This document shows positions 14,927 to 22,869 of a stretch of DNA of 23,010 bases, in pieces. Position numbers and translations under genes: made by a program. The notes beneath the pieces were generated by a model, which worked only from the letters and a program-made list of their open reading frames with translations, did not search any database and had not been told where the DNA came from. Numbering within the stretch: the first letter of the stretch is position 1; the number at the start of each line of letters is the position of its first letter. This stretch comes from JAHELQ01 sp965603365 (GTDB lineage Bacteria; Acidobacteriota; Aminicenantia; UBA2199): NCBI GenBank assembly GCA_965603365.1, contig CBFDCR010000077.1, positions 1 to 23,010 on the forward strand, given 5' to 3'.

Positions 14927-16226
14927 TATCAACATCGATGTTCATCATATAACGAGGGTCGAAGGCCACGGAAACATTGAAGTGGATGCCAGAGAAGGCA
15001 AGATTGAGAAAGTGGAGTGGCAGGTACCGGAGGCGCCGCGATTTTTTGAGGCCATGGTGGTGGGCCGGGAATATACCGAATTGGCCACCATTACCTCCCG
15101 TATTTGCGGGATATGCTCCATCGGTCATACCTGTGCCTCACTGAAGGCCACCGAAGCGGCATTGGGGATTGAAATCTCCGAGACCACCCGCGTGCTGCGG
15201 GAACTGATTCTTCACGGCGAAACCGTGCAAAGCCACATCCTGCATGTCTGTTACCTGGTGCTTCCCGATTTGTTTAAGGTCAACAGTGTGTTTCCCTTAA
15301 TTGCCACCCACAAGGATGCCGTGCTGCTGGTCACCAAATTGCATCGACTGGCCAATGAGTGGTGTGACCTCATCGGCGGCCGCACCACCCATCCCATTCG
15401 CATGAAGGTGGGGCGATTTTCCATGCTGCCCAGCAAAAAAGAGCTGGAAGATTTAAAAGTACGCCTAACCGAGAGTATCGATGATTTGAAAAAGGTGGCT
15501 GAGATTTTTCAATCGGTGGCCGGTGGATTTCCTGACTTTACCCGGGAGACGGAGTACCTCTCCCTCTCCTACGCCAAAGAGTATGCCTTTTACGATGGTC
15601 TTATCACCACCACCGATATCGACAGGAAGATTGCGGTGGATCAATACGAATCTGTTGTCAATGAATTTGTGGTTCCCCAGTCCACCGCCAAGTATGGTAA
15701 ATTCAATCGCGATTCTTTCATGGTGGGCGCATTGGCCCGGTACAACAACAACTATAAACAACTGCCGGAGCCGGTCAAGGCCGTGGCCGAGATGTTGGGG
15801 CTAAACGGTGTCCATCACAGCCCATTCATGAATAACACCGCCCAGGTGGTGGAGAGCGTGTTTGCCGTGCTGCGTGCCATCGACCATATCAACTGGCTGC
15901 TGGATCAGGAATTGACACTGGAACATCCGGAGATCAAAGTCGAGTCAGGTCGGGGCGTTGGCGCGGTGGAGGTTCCCAGGGGCATTCTCTTTCACGATTA
16001 CACCTATAACGACGACGGCATCTGCGTGGCCGCCAATTGCGTGATTCCCACCAATCTTAATCACAACAATATTCAGAAGGATTTTGAGAAGATGGTGCCG
16101 GAGTTGATGCACCTGGGAGAAAAAGAGCTCCAGTTCTATTTGGAGATGCTGGTCAGGGCTTATGACCCATGCATCTCATGCTCTACCCACTTTTTAAATG
16201 TCGATTTTAAAAGGGAGGATCTATGA
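14919..16226 (+). CDS. hydA: [NiFe] hydrogenase large (alpha) subunit, HydA
   Basis: 435 residues carrying the catalytic NiFe site. The N-terminal motif RICGIC supplies Cys63 and Cys66, and the C-terminal motif DPCISCSTH supplies Cys418 and Cys421. The known maturation protease cleaves such subunits after the His, here His424, which would remove an 11-residue tail (FLNVDFKREDL). The gene order beta-gamma-delta-alpha and the partner subunits point to group 3b, the bidirectional NAD(P)-linked sulfhydrogenase-like class. GGAGG at 14908-14912 precedes the ATG. The stop overlaps the next gene by four bases. No hyp or protease gene lies in the window. Confidence 0.94.
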   Translation: MGSINIDVHHITRVEGHGNIEVDAREGKIEKVEWQVPEAPRFFEAMVVGREYTELATITSRICGICSIGHTCASLKATEAALGIEISETTRVLRELILHGETVQSHILHVCYLVLPDLFKVNSVFPLIATHKDAVLLVTKLHRLANEWCDLIGGRTTHPIRMKVGRFSMLPSKKELEDLKVRLTESIDDLKKVAEIFQSVAGGFPDFTRETEYLSLSYAKEYAFYDGLITTTDIDRKIAVDQYESVVNEFVVPQSTAKYGKFNRDSFMVGALARYNNNYKQLPEPVKAVAEMLGLNGVHHSPFMNNTAQVVESVFAVLRAIDHINWLLDQELTLEHPEIKVESGRGVGAVEVPRGILFHDYTYNDDGICVAANCVIPTNLNHNNIQKDFEKMVPELMHLGEKELQFYLEMLVRAYDPCISCSTHFLNVDFKREDL

Positions 16227-16609
16227 ACAAAAAGAAGATATTAGATGTAGATGACGATCTGGATGTACTGGAAGCCCGGAAGATGGTATTGGAACACAAC
16301 GGCTATGACGTTGTGGGCGCCACCAGCATAAAAGTCGCCCAGGAGATATTGGAAGAGGAGCATATCGATTTAATTATTCTGGACGTGATGATGGATAAAA
16401 ACAGCGACGGCTTCAATTTTGCCATATCTGTTAAGAATCATGAAAAGTATAAACGGATTCCCATCATTATGGTAACAGCCGTTGGCCAGAGGACGAAATT
16501 TAGTTTTAATGTCGAATCCGATGGCGATTTCCTGCCGGTGGAAAAATTTTTAGAAAAGCCGGTAGATCCGGATGATTTGATCGCCACCATAAAAGGGCTG
16601 CTTAAATAA
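16223..16609 (+). CDS. Stand-alone CheY-like response regulator
   Basis: A 128-residue receiver domain with no output domain. The acidic pair Asp10/Asp11, the phospho-acceptor Asp54 (IILDVMM), Thr85 (MVTA) and Lys112 (EKP) are all present, so it should be phosphorylatable. It overlaps hydA by four bases (ATGA), so it is made together with the hydrogenase. No histidine kinase is encoded nearby. A role in tuning hydrogenase-linked metabolism by protein contact is inferred from the coupling only. Confidence 0.92.
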   Translation: MNKKKILDVDDDLDVLEARKMVLEHNGYDVVGATSIKVAQEILEEEHIDLIILDVMMDKNSDGFNFAISVKNHEKYKRIPIIMVTAVGQRTKFSFNVESDGDFLPVEKFLEKPVDPDDLIATIKGLLK

Positions 16610-16646
16610 TAAAAAATAAAAATTCAAAAAAAATTTAAGCGATAAA

Positions 16647-16675
16647 TTGCAAACCACTTTTTTTTCAGATAAAAT
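16647..16675 (+). promoter_or_regulatory. Predicted promoter of the acyl-CoA carboxylase operon
   Basis: TTGCAA (16647-16652), a 17-bp spacer and TAAAAT (16670-16675). The start near 16682 gives a leader of about 80 nt. AAGGAGG before the ATG at 16763 serves translation. No clear terminator for the preceding gene is seen in 16610-16646. Confidence 0.55.
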
Positions 16676-16762
16676 ATAACATTCTTATGTTCTATTGTAT
16701 TGTATCTCGAAGAGTTAAATGGATCGATACGATTTCTCCATCTGAAAAAAAGGAGGTTTGGC

Positions 16763-18331
16763 ATGAAGGACGACAACCTGGAGGGGCATGAACGGGCACG
16801 AAACAGACTTGCAGACCTGGAAAAACGAGCGGAGATAGGCGGCGGCCAGGAGCGCATCGACAAGCAGCATGAGGCCGGAAAATTCACCGCCCGGGAGCGG
16901 TTGGAGATGCTTTTGGACCCCGGCTCCTTTGTGGAACTGGACAAACTGAAGACCCATCGCTGCACCGATTTTGGCATGGATGCCAAAAAGATACCCGGCG
17001 ACGGGGTGGTCACCGGGTATGGACGCATAGAGAACCGGCTGGTGTTCGTCTTTGCCCAGGATTTTACCGTGTTTGGCGGTTCCCTGAGCGCCGCCTTTGC
17101 CGAGAAGATCTGCAAAATCATGGATACGGCCGTGAAGGTAGGGGCGCCGGTAATCGGCCTCAACGATTCCGGCGGTGCCCGGATTCAGGAGGGCGTTGTC
17201 AGCCTGGCCGGGTATGCCGACATCTTCCTGCGCAATACTCTCACTTCGGGGGTGGTACCCCAGGTATCGGTCATTATGGGGCCCTGTGCCGGTGGCGCCG
17301 TTTATTCACCCGCCATTACCGATTTTGTATTGATGGTGGAGAAGACCTCTTATATGTTTATTACCGGCCCCGACGTGATTCGGGCGGTGACCCACGAAGA
17401 GGTTACCAAGGAGGAGTTGGGCGGCGCCATGAGCCATGCCACCAGGAGCGGAGTGGCCCACTTAACTGCCAGCAATGAAGAGCAAGGCCTGATGATGGTA
17501 CGGGAGTTGATGAGCTTTCTGCCCGCCAACAACATGGAAGATCCGCCCTACATGTCCACCGATGACCCGCCGGATCGAAAAGAAGGGGCCCTGAAGGCCA
17601 TTGTACCGGTCAATCCCAACAAACCCTACGATATAAAAGAGATCATCCGCCTGGTGGTAGATAACGGCTATTTTTTTGAGATTCACGAGCATTTTGCCCC
17701 CAACATCGTGGTCGGGTTTGCCCGACTGAACGGCCACCCCGTGGGCATTGTCGCCAACCAGCCGGCCCACCTGGCGGGTTGTCTAGATGTACGTTCCTCC
17801 AAAAAGGGTGCCCGGTTTGTGCGTTTTTGTGACTGCTTCAATATCCCCATCGTGACTTTTGAAGATGTGCCCGGATTTCTACCCGGCGTCGACCAGGAAT
17901 ACGAGGGCATTATCGTGCAGGGCGCCAAATTGCTGTTTGCCTATGCCGAATCCACGGTCCCCAAGGTGACGGTGATTACCCGCAAGGCCTACGGCGGTGC
18001 CTTTGACGTGATGGCCTCCAAGAATATTCGCGGCGATGTGAATCTGGCTTATCCCACGGCGGAAATAGCCGTCATGGGGCCTGAGGGGGCGGTGAACATC
18101 GTCTTCCGAAAGGAGATCGCCGAAGCCGAAGACCAGGAGAAGAGACGCCAGGAACTCATTCAGCAATATCGCGACACCTTTGCCAACCCCTACAAGTCTG
18201 CCGAATTGGGCTATATTGATGCCGTCATTTACCCGGAGGATACCCGTTTGCATATCATCCAGGCCCTGGAGATGCTGAGAAACAAACGGCAGACCAACCC
18301 GCCCAAGAAACACGGGAATATACCGCTGTAG
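16763..18331 (+). CDS. pccB: Acyl-CoA carboxylase carboxyltransferase subunit (propionyl-CoA carboxylase beta type)
   Basis: 522 residues from the ATG at 16763, set by AGGAGG at 16751-16756; the frame is open upstream to 16700 but that part lies downstream of no ribosome site. It is a two-crotonase-fold carboxyltransferase: SGGARIQEG and GPCAGGAVYSPA in the N domain, KAYGGAFDVM in the C domain, and the typical KKHGNIPL end. Asp415 in GGAFDVM appears to match the residue that favours propionyl-CoA over acetyl-CoA in actinobacterial homologues. It moves CO2 from biotin to an acyl-CoA. The adjacent biotin carboxylase argues against a sodium-pumping decarboxylase. Confidence 0.88.
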   Translation: MKDDNLEGHERARNRLADLEKRAEIGGGQERIDKQHEAGKFTARERLEMLLDPGSFVELDKLKTHRCTDFGMDAKKIPGDGVVTGYGRIENRLVFVFAQDFTVFGGSLSAAFAEKICKIMDTAVKVGAPVIGLNDSGGARIQEGVVSLAGYADIFLRNTLTSGVVPQVSVIMGPCAGGAVYSPAITDFVLMVEKTSYMFITGPDVIRAVTHEEVTKEELGGAMSHATRSGVAHLTASNEEQGLMMVRELMSFLPANNMEDPPYMSTDDPPDRKEGALKAIVPVNPNKPYDIKEIIRLVVDNGYFFEIHEHFAPNIVVGFARLNGHPVGIVANQPAHLAGCLDVRSSKKGARFVRFCDCFNIPIVTFEDVPGFLPGVDQEYEGIIVQGAKLLFAYAESTVPKVTVITRKAYGGAFDVMASKNIRGDVNLAYPTAEIAVMGPEGAVNIVFRKEIAEAEDQEKRRQELIQQYRDTFANPYKSAELGYIDAVIYPEDTRLHIIQALEMLRNKRQTNPPKKHGNIPL

Positions 18332-18340
18332 GAATACAAA

Positions 18341-19855
18341 ATGCCAAAAAAAATACGGATCAAAAAGATTTTAATCCCCAACCGGGGAGAAATTGCCGTG
18401 CGCATACAACGGACCTGTCGGGAGTTGGACACACTGACCGTGGCGGTTTTTTCCGAACCGGACCGCCATGCCCTCCATGTCCGCTATGCCGATGAGGCCT
18501 TTCCCCTGCCCGGCGCGACCCCGGTTGAGACCTATTTAAACCAGGAATTGATTATTGAAATCGCCAAACGTTGCGGGGCCGACGCCATCCATCCGGGGTA
18601 CGGTTTCTTGAGTGAGAATGCCGATTTTGTGGAAAAGTGCCGGGAGAACGGTATCCTCTTCATCGGCCCTCCTTCCGAAGCCATCAGGCTCATGGGAGTG
18701 AAGACCGAGGCCCGCCAACGAATGCAGCAGGCAGGGGTGCCGGTGGTACCGGGCACCGAGCCTTTAGACAGGGTAGAGAGCGCCCAGAGCGAGGCCGATC
18801 AAATGGGCTACCCGGTTTTGATCAAGGCCGCGGCCGGAGGCGGCGGTAAGGGCATGCGTAAGGTAGAATCGGTCAAAGATCTCAAGCCAGCCTTCGATGC
18901 CTGCCGGCGGGAAGCCCAATCTGCTTTTGGTGATTCCCGGGTCTACATTGAAAAGTATCTGGAAAAACCACGTCATGTGGAGTTTCAATTGCTGGCGGAT
19001 CTTCACGGCAATGTGACCCATTTCTACGAGCGGGAGTGTTCGATTCAGCGGCGTCATCAGAAGATTATCGAGGAGACGCCGTCCCCCATTTTAGATGAGG
19101 ATTTACGCCGTCGCATGGGCGAGGTGGCGGTGGAAGCGGGCCGGGCCTGCGGCTACGCCAATGCCGGTACGGTGGAATTTTTGGTGGATGCCCACCGTAA
19201 TTTTTACTTTCTAGAAATGAATACCCGCCTCCAGGTGGAACATCCCATCACCGAGATGATTACCGGTATCGACCTGGTGGAGCGGCAAATCCGCATTGCC
19301 GAAGGCGAAAAGATCTCCACAGAACCAATTCCCCGTCGGGGTGCCGCCATGGAGTGTCGTATTTACGCCGAAGATCCCACCAATAACTTCATGCCCTCTC
19401 CGGGTCACATCAAGGCTCTGAACAATCCCGGAGGGCCGGGGGTACGCAACGATTCCGGTGTCTATTCCGGTTTTATGATTCCTATGGAGTACGATCCCAT
19501 GATTTCCAAACTGGTGGTCTGGGGTGAAAACCGGGGCCATGTGCTGAGCCGGATGATGCGTGCCCTGGAAGAATACTATCTACTGGGAGTCCGCACCAAT
19601 ATCATCTATTTGCGAAAAATCATCCGTCATCCCCAATTCGTCTCCGGCGATTACGATACCCATTTTATACCTCAAAATCAGGACCAGTTGATTACCTTTG
19701 AAGAGAGCCGGGAGGAGTCGATCGCCCTGGCCGCGGCGGCCATTTTAGATTTCAACAGCCGCAGTCAACCTTCATTCCCCCGGCAGGAGGATCGAACCGG
19801 CTCTCAAATCTCGGCCTGGAAGCTTTCCGGTCGACCAGGAGGAAATATCTTATGA
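18341..19855 (+). CDS. accC: Biotin carboxylase subunit
   Basis: A 504-residue ATP-grasp enzyme that carboxylates biotin with bicarbonate and ATP. It has the opening KILIPNRGEIAVRI, the glycine-rich ATP loop KAAAGGGGKGM (near residue 165), the ERECSIQRRHQK motif, EMNTRLQVEHP, and the ECRIYAEDP region. Length is that of biotin carboxylase alone plus a ~50-residue tail, without a biotinyl domain; that domain is in the next gene, which overlaps it by four bases (ATGA). It would serve the carboxyltransferase nine bases upstream. Confidence 0.93.
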   Translation: MPKKIRIKKILIPNRGEIAVRIQRTCRELDTLTVAVFSEPDRHALHVRYADEAFPLPGATPVETYLNQELIIEIAKRCGADAIHPGYGFLSENADFVEKCRENGILFIGPPSEAIRLMGVKTEARQRMQQAGVPVVPGTEPLDRVESAQSEADQMGYPVLIKAAAGGGGKGMRKVESVKDLKPAFDACRREAQSAFGDSRVYIEKYLEKPRHVEFQLLADLHGNVTHFYERECSIQRRHQKIIEETPSPILDEDLRRRMGEVAVEAGRACGYANAGTVEFLVDAHRNFYFLEMNTRLQVEHPITEMITGIDLVERQIRIAEGEKISTEPIPRRGAAMECRIYAEDPTNNFMPSPGHIKALNNPGGPGVRNDSGVYSGFMIPMEYDPMISKLVVWGENRGHVLSRMMRALEEYYLLGVRTNIIYLRKIIRHPQFVSGDYDTHFIPQNQDQLITFEESREESIALAAAAILDFNSRSQPSFPRQEDRTGSQISAWKLSGRPGGNIL

Positions 19856-20367
19856 AATATACGGCCATATTAAACGGTAAAGAGAGGGAGATCGAAATCA
19901 GCCAGATAGACAACGACCGGCACCGGTTTCGGGTGACGGTAGACGGTCAGGCCCATGAAGTAGATGCCCGCTCTTGCAATCGCGACTGGCTCTCCATGTT
20001 GGCGGACAATCGTTCCTATGATATATCTTACACCTTTGATCAAGACAGCGTGGAATTGTGCTTCTGGAATCAGTATTTTAACATTGAAATTCTGGATGAA
20101 CGGAAGATGCGTATGCGCCGGGTTCGTACCGGCCTGGATCACGCCGGACCGGAGATCATCAAGACATCGATGCCCGGGAAAATCGTCAAAGTGTTGGTCG
20201 AACCGGGCCAGAAGGTGGATCCCGGCACAGGCATCATTATTATTGAGGCCATGAAAATGGAAAACGAGATAAAATGCCGCAATGGCGGGCTGGTAGAGGC
20301 CGTCCATGTAGAACCCCAGCAGACGGTGGAGAGCGATGCCGTCTTAGTAAAAATTACCCCGGAATAA
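19852..20367 (+). CDS. Biotin carboxyl carrier subunit
   Basis: 171 residues. The C-terminal ~75 residues are a biotinyl domain with EAMKMENEI; Lys135 is the expected biotinylation site. The N-terminal ~95 residues are beta-rich (YTAILNGKEREIEI, VTVDGQAHEVDA, FNIEILDERKMRMR) and resemble the region between carboxylase and biotinyl domains in fused propionyl-CoA carboxylase alpha subunits. The BC and BCCP pair therefore looks like such an alpha subunit as two genes. AGGAGGAAATATCTT precedes the ATG. Confidence 0.9.
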   Translation: MKYTAILNGKEREIEISQIDNDRHRFRVTVDGQAHEVDARSCNRDWLSMLADNRSYDISYTFDQDSVELCFWNQYFNIEILDERKMRMRRVRTGLDHAGPEIIKTSMPGKIVKVLVEPGQKVDPGTGIIIIEAMKMENEIKCRNGGLVEAVHVEPQQTVESDAVLVKITPE

Positions 20368-20384
20368 GTAGAGCCGGAAGAAGG

Positions 20385-20411
20385 GTAGGGGCGAGCAGCA
20401 GGCTCGCCCCT
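20385..20411. repeat. Stem-loop between convergent genes, copy 2 of the GTAGGGG-type palindrome
   Basis: A 10-bp perfect stem (20387-20396 with 20402-20411) with a 5-nt loop, AGCAG. It shares GTAGGGG and CGCCCCT ends with the palindrome at 18-45. It is the only structure in the 66-nt gap between the biotin carrier gene and citrate synthase, which converge here, so it may end transcription from both sides, though neither side has a long U-run. Confidence 0.65.
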
Positions 20412-20433
20412 GGGTTTAATATCTTTAGATGGA

Positions 20434-21735
20434 TTATTTGATGCCGGCAACCTCTTCCAGCATGGCGGTGGTAAGGGATTTGGGTCTCTCGATGGGGTAT
20501 CCCAGCGCCCGATCCCAGATGATGTTGGAGAGCACGCCGATGGCACGGCCGATGCCGAAGAGCACGGTATAGAAATCGTACTCCTTGATGCCGTAGTACC
20601 ACTGGATGACGCCGGATTGGGCATCCACTTTGGGCCACGGATTCTTGGCCTTACCCTGCTCCTCCAGAATGGGTGGTACCACCTTGTAGAGTATGTCGAC
20701 GTATTTGAAGATGGGATCGTCGGGCAGATGTTTCAAGCAGAATTCCCGCTGAGCCTGGTAGCGGGGATCGGTTTTGCGCAGCACCGCGTGGCCGAAACCC
20801 GGAATGACCTGGCCGGAATTCAAGGTATCCCAGACAAATTTCTTCATCTCCTCTTCGGTCGGCGTCTTGCCGCCCATCTTTTTCATTACCCCCTGGATCC
20901 AGCTCAGCACTTCCTGGTTGGCCAGGCCGTGCAGCGGGCCCGCCAGACCGTTGATCATGGCGGAGATGGCATAATAGACGTCGGAGAGCGCACTGGCCAC
21001 CAGGTGGCCGGTATGGGCACTCACGTTGCCGCTCTCATGGTCGCTGTGGAGAATGAAATAGAGCCGGGCCACCTCGTCGTAGGGTTTATCGATGCCCATC
21101 ATATGGGCAAAGTTGCCGCCGAAGTCGAGGTTGGGATCTGGAGTGATAATATCCTCATCCCGGTATTTCCAGCGGAATATGAAGGAGGCGATTTGAGTCA
21201 ACTTGGCCAGCAGGTTAAGGGCATCCTCCAGGGTCGGTTCCCAGTAATTCATTTTGCTGATCCCTTCGTTGTACTTCTGGACAAAAACCGATTCCTTCTG
21301 CATCGCCACGATAGCGGCGGAGAACATAGCCATGGGGTGTGAATCCTTGGGCAGGGCCTTGAGCATATCGAATACGTACTGCGGTACCTTTTGGCGTTTC
21401 TTGAACTCTGTCACCATCTCCTTGACATCGTCTTCGCCGGGCAGGTCGCCGGTCAGGAGCAGGTAGACAAAGCCCTCCACATAGGGCATTTCCCCACCCG
21501 GTACCTTCGGCAGCTTCTCCAGTACTTCCGGGATGGTATAACCGCGGAAACGGATGCCTTCAAAGGGGTCCAGGTAGGAGATGTCGGTGGTCAAACATTT
21601 CAATCCCCTCATACCTCCAATAAGATGGGAGATCTTGACGTCCATGACTTTCGTATCCCCATATTCCTTAACCAGTTTGGTCGTCCTGGGCCGCCACTCT
21701 TCAATCTTTTTTTTCAACGTTTCTTTTAATGCCAT
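20434..21735 (-). CDS. gltA: Citrate synthase, eukaryotic/mitochondrial type
   Basis: A 433-residue citrate synthase that condenses oxaloacetate and acetyl-CoA. Catalytic residues are in place: His269 (GPLHGLANQEV), His316 (PGFGHAVLRKTDPRY) and Asp371 (VDAQSGV). Motifs such as LIGGMRG, LDPFEGIRFRG, HSDHESGNVSAHT and LEQGKAKNPWP match the mitochondrial enzyme far better than the hexameric, NADH-inhibited enterobacterial type. Similar eukaryote-like synthases are known in Geobacter. GGAGG sits eight bases before the ATG. It follows mdh by 32 bases, so the two are probably co-transcribed. Confidence 0.93.
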   Translation of the reverse strand: MALKETLKKKIEEWRPRTTKLVKEYGDTKVMDVKISHLIGGMRGLKCLTTDISYLDPFEGIRFRGYTIPEVLEKLPKVPGGEMPYVEGFVYLLLTGDLPGEDDVKEMVTEFKKRQKVPQYVFDMLKALPKDSHPMAMFSAAIVAMQKESVFVQKYNEGISKMNYWEPTLEDALNLLAKLTQIASFIFRWKYRDEDIITPDPNLDFGGNFAHMMGIDKPYDEVARLYFILHSDHESGNVSAHTGHLVASALSDVYYAISAMINGLAGPLHGLANQEVLSWIQGVMKKMGGKTPTEEEMKKFVWDTLNSGQVIPGFGHAVLRKTDPRYQAQREFCLKHLPDDPIFKYVDILYKVVPPILEEQGKAKNPWPKVDAQSGVIQWYYGIKEYDFYTVLFGIGRAIGVLSNIIWDRALGYPIERPKSLTTAMLEEVAGIK

Positions 21736-21767
21736 TATTTACCTCCGTTTATTTTTTATTTATAGGA

Positions 21768-22709
21768 CTACAGATCCATTTTATCGACGATCTCGCATAC
21801 CTCTTTTACGTGATCTGCCGATTTCTTTAATGCCGCCTTCTCGTCGTCGGTTAGGTCGAATTCGACAATTTCTTCCACACCTTTGAGACCCAATTTTACG
21901 GGGACACCCACAAAAAGGCCTTCGATGCCGTACTCACCGTGAAGGATGGCATGGCAGGGCAGGATCATCTTCTTGTCTCTCACGATCGATTCGGCCATCA
22001 TTACCGTACCCGCTGCCGGTGCCCAGTAGGCACTGGTACCAAGGAGTTTTACGATCTCCCCGCCCCCTTTTTTGGTCCTCTGGATGATGGCATCCAGTTT
22101 CTCACTCTCCACCACTTCGGGAGTAGGTTGGCCGCCGATCAGAGAGAACCTGGACAGCGGTACCATGTCGTCGCCGTGGCTTCCCAGCGTCATACCCTGG
22201 ATGGTCTTAATCGAAATTCCCGTCTCCATGCCTAAGAAGGCCATGAACCGGGTGGAATCAAGCACTCCCGCCTGGCCCACGATGCGGTTGTCGGGAAACT
22301 GGGTGACCTTTTTGCACATATAAGTCATGGCATCCAGTGGGTTGGCCACCACGATCACGATGCTGTCGGGGGCGAATTTTTTGATCTTTTCAGCCACAGT
22401 CTTCATAATGGGCGCATTCTGACCGATCAAGTCTTCCCGGCTCATGCCCGGTTTTCGGGGATAACCGGCGGTCATGATTACGATGTCCGAATCCTTTATG
22501 GCCTCGAAATCGTTGGCACCGATGATCCTGGTATCATAGCCAAGGATAGGACCTGCCTGCATCATGTCAAGCGTTTTGCCCTGGGGCATGTTTTCGACAA
22601 CATCCACCATCACCACCTCATTGGCGATCTCTTTCATGGCCAGAATAAAAGTTGTCGATTCACCTACATGCCCGCCACCGATAACACTGATTTTAATTTT
22701 ACCTAACAT
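21768..22709 (-). CDS. mdh: Malate dehydrogenase, LDH-like type
   Basis: 313 residues from the ATG at 22709; GGAGG at 22719-22715 lies five bases before it and overlaps an earlier in-frame ATG at 22721, which is unlikely to be used. The Rossmann loop is VIGGGHVGES, the acidic residue after strand 2 (MVDVVE) favours NAD, and YPRKPGMSREDL carries the arginines that select malate over lactate. The catalytic His lies in TLGSHGDDMVP. It interconverts malate and oxaloacetate, feeding the citrate synthase encoded downstream. Confidence 0.94.
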   Translation of the reverse strand: MLGKIKISVIGGGHVGESTTFILAMKEIANEVVMVDVVENMPQGKTLDMMQAGPILGYDTRIIGANDFEAIKDSDIVIMTAGYPRKPGMSREDLIGQNAPIMKTVAEKIKKFAPDSIVIVVANPLDAMTYMCKKVTQFPDNRIVGQAGVLDSTRFMAFLGMETGISIKTIQGMTLGSHGDDMVPLSRFSLIGGQPTPEVVESEKLDAIIQRTKKGGGEIVKLLGTSAYWAPAAGTVMMAESIVRDKKMILPCHAILHGEYGIEGLFVGVPVKLGLKGVEEIVEFDLTDDEKAALKKSADHVKEVCEIVDKMDL

Positions 22710-22727
22710 TTTAACCTCCATTTAATT

Positions 22728-22835
22728 TTATTTTTTTATATATAAGGATGAGATAAAAATGATGCTCAGGAACCTGGTGCTAAATATCGTCGCGCTGTTC
22801 ACCTCTTTCTTTCCGTTGGAGACGCTATTGGTCAT
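22728..22835 (-). CDS. Possible 35-codon leader ORF before mdh
   Basis: An ATG at 22835 opens a 35-codon frame ending TAA at 22728, with a hydrophobic, Ser/Ile-rich second half (FLSIIFISSLYIKK). The ATG coincides with the predicted transcription start of the mdh promoter, so it could be translated as a leaderless ORF. No database family is recognised and a chance ORF of this size is common, so confidence is low. Confidence 0.2.
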   Translation of the reverse strand: MTNSVSNGKKEVNSATIFSTRFLSIIFISSLYIKK

Positions 22836-22840
22836 ACTCT

Positions 22841-22869
22841 TTTATAATTGAATATAGGGTAAATGTCAA
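22841..22869 (-). promoter_or_regulatory. Predicted strong sigma70 promoter of mdh-citrate synthase
   Basis: On the minus strand, TTGACA (22869-22864), a 17-bp spacer and TATAAA (22846-22841). The start near 22834 gives a leader of about 125 nt before the mdh ATG. Very AT-rich DNA directly upstream (22870 onward) could act as an UP element. Confidence 0.7.

Noticed and set aside
16610..16646. Terminator after the response regulator
   Set aside because: Only A-rich and T-rich runs are seen, with no stem of useful length.
16763..20367. Sodium-pumping methylmalonyl-CoA decarboxylase
   Set aside because: The alpha subunit would look similar, but no membrane beta subunit is present and a biotin carboxylase is.
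20617..21342. 241-codon plus-strand ORF
   Set aside because: Antisense shadow of citrate synthase, with no family likeness and no ribosome site.
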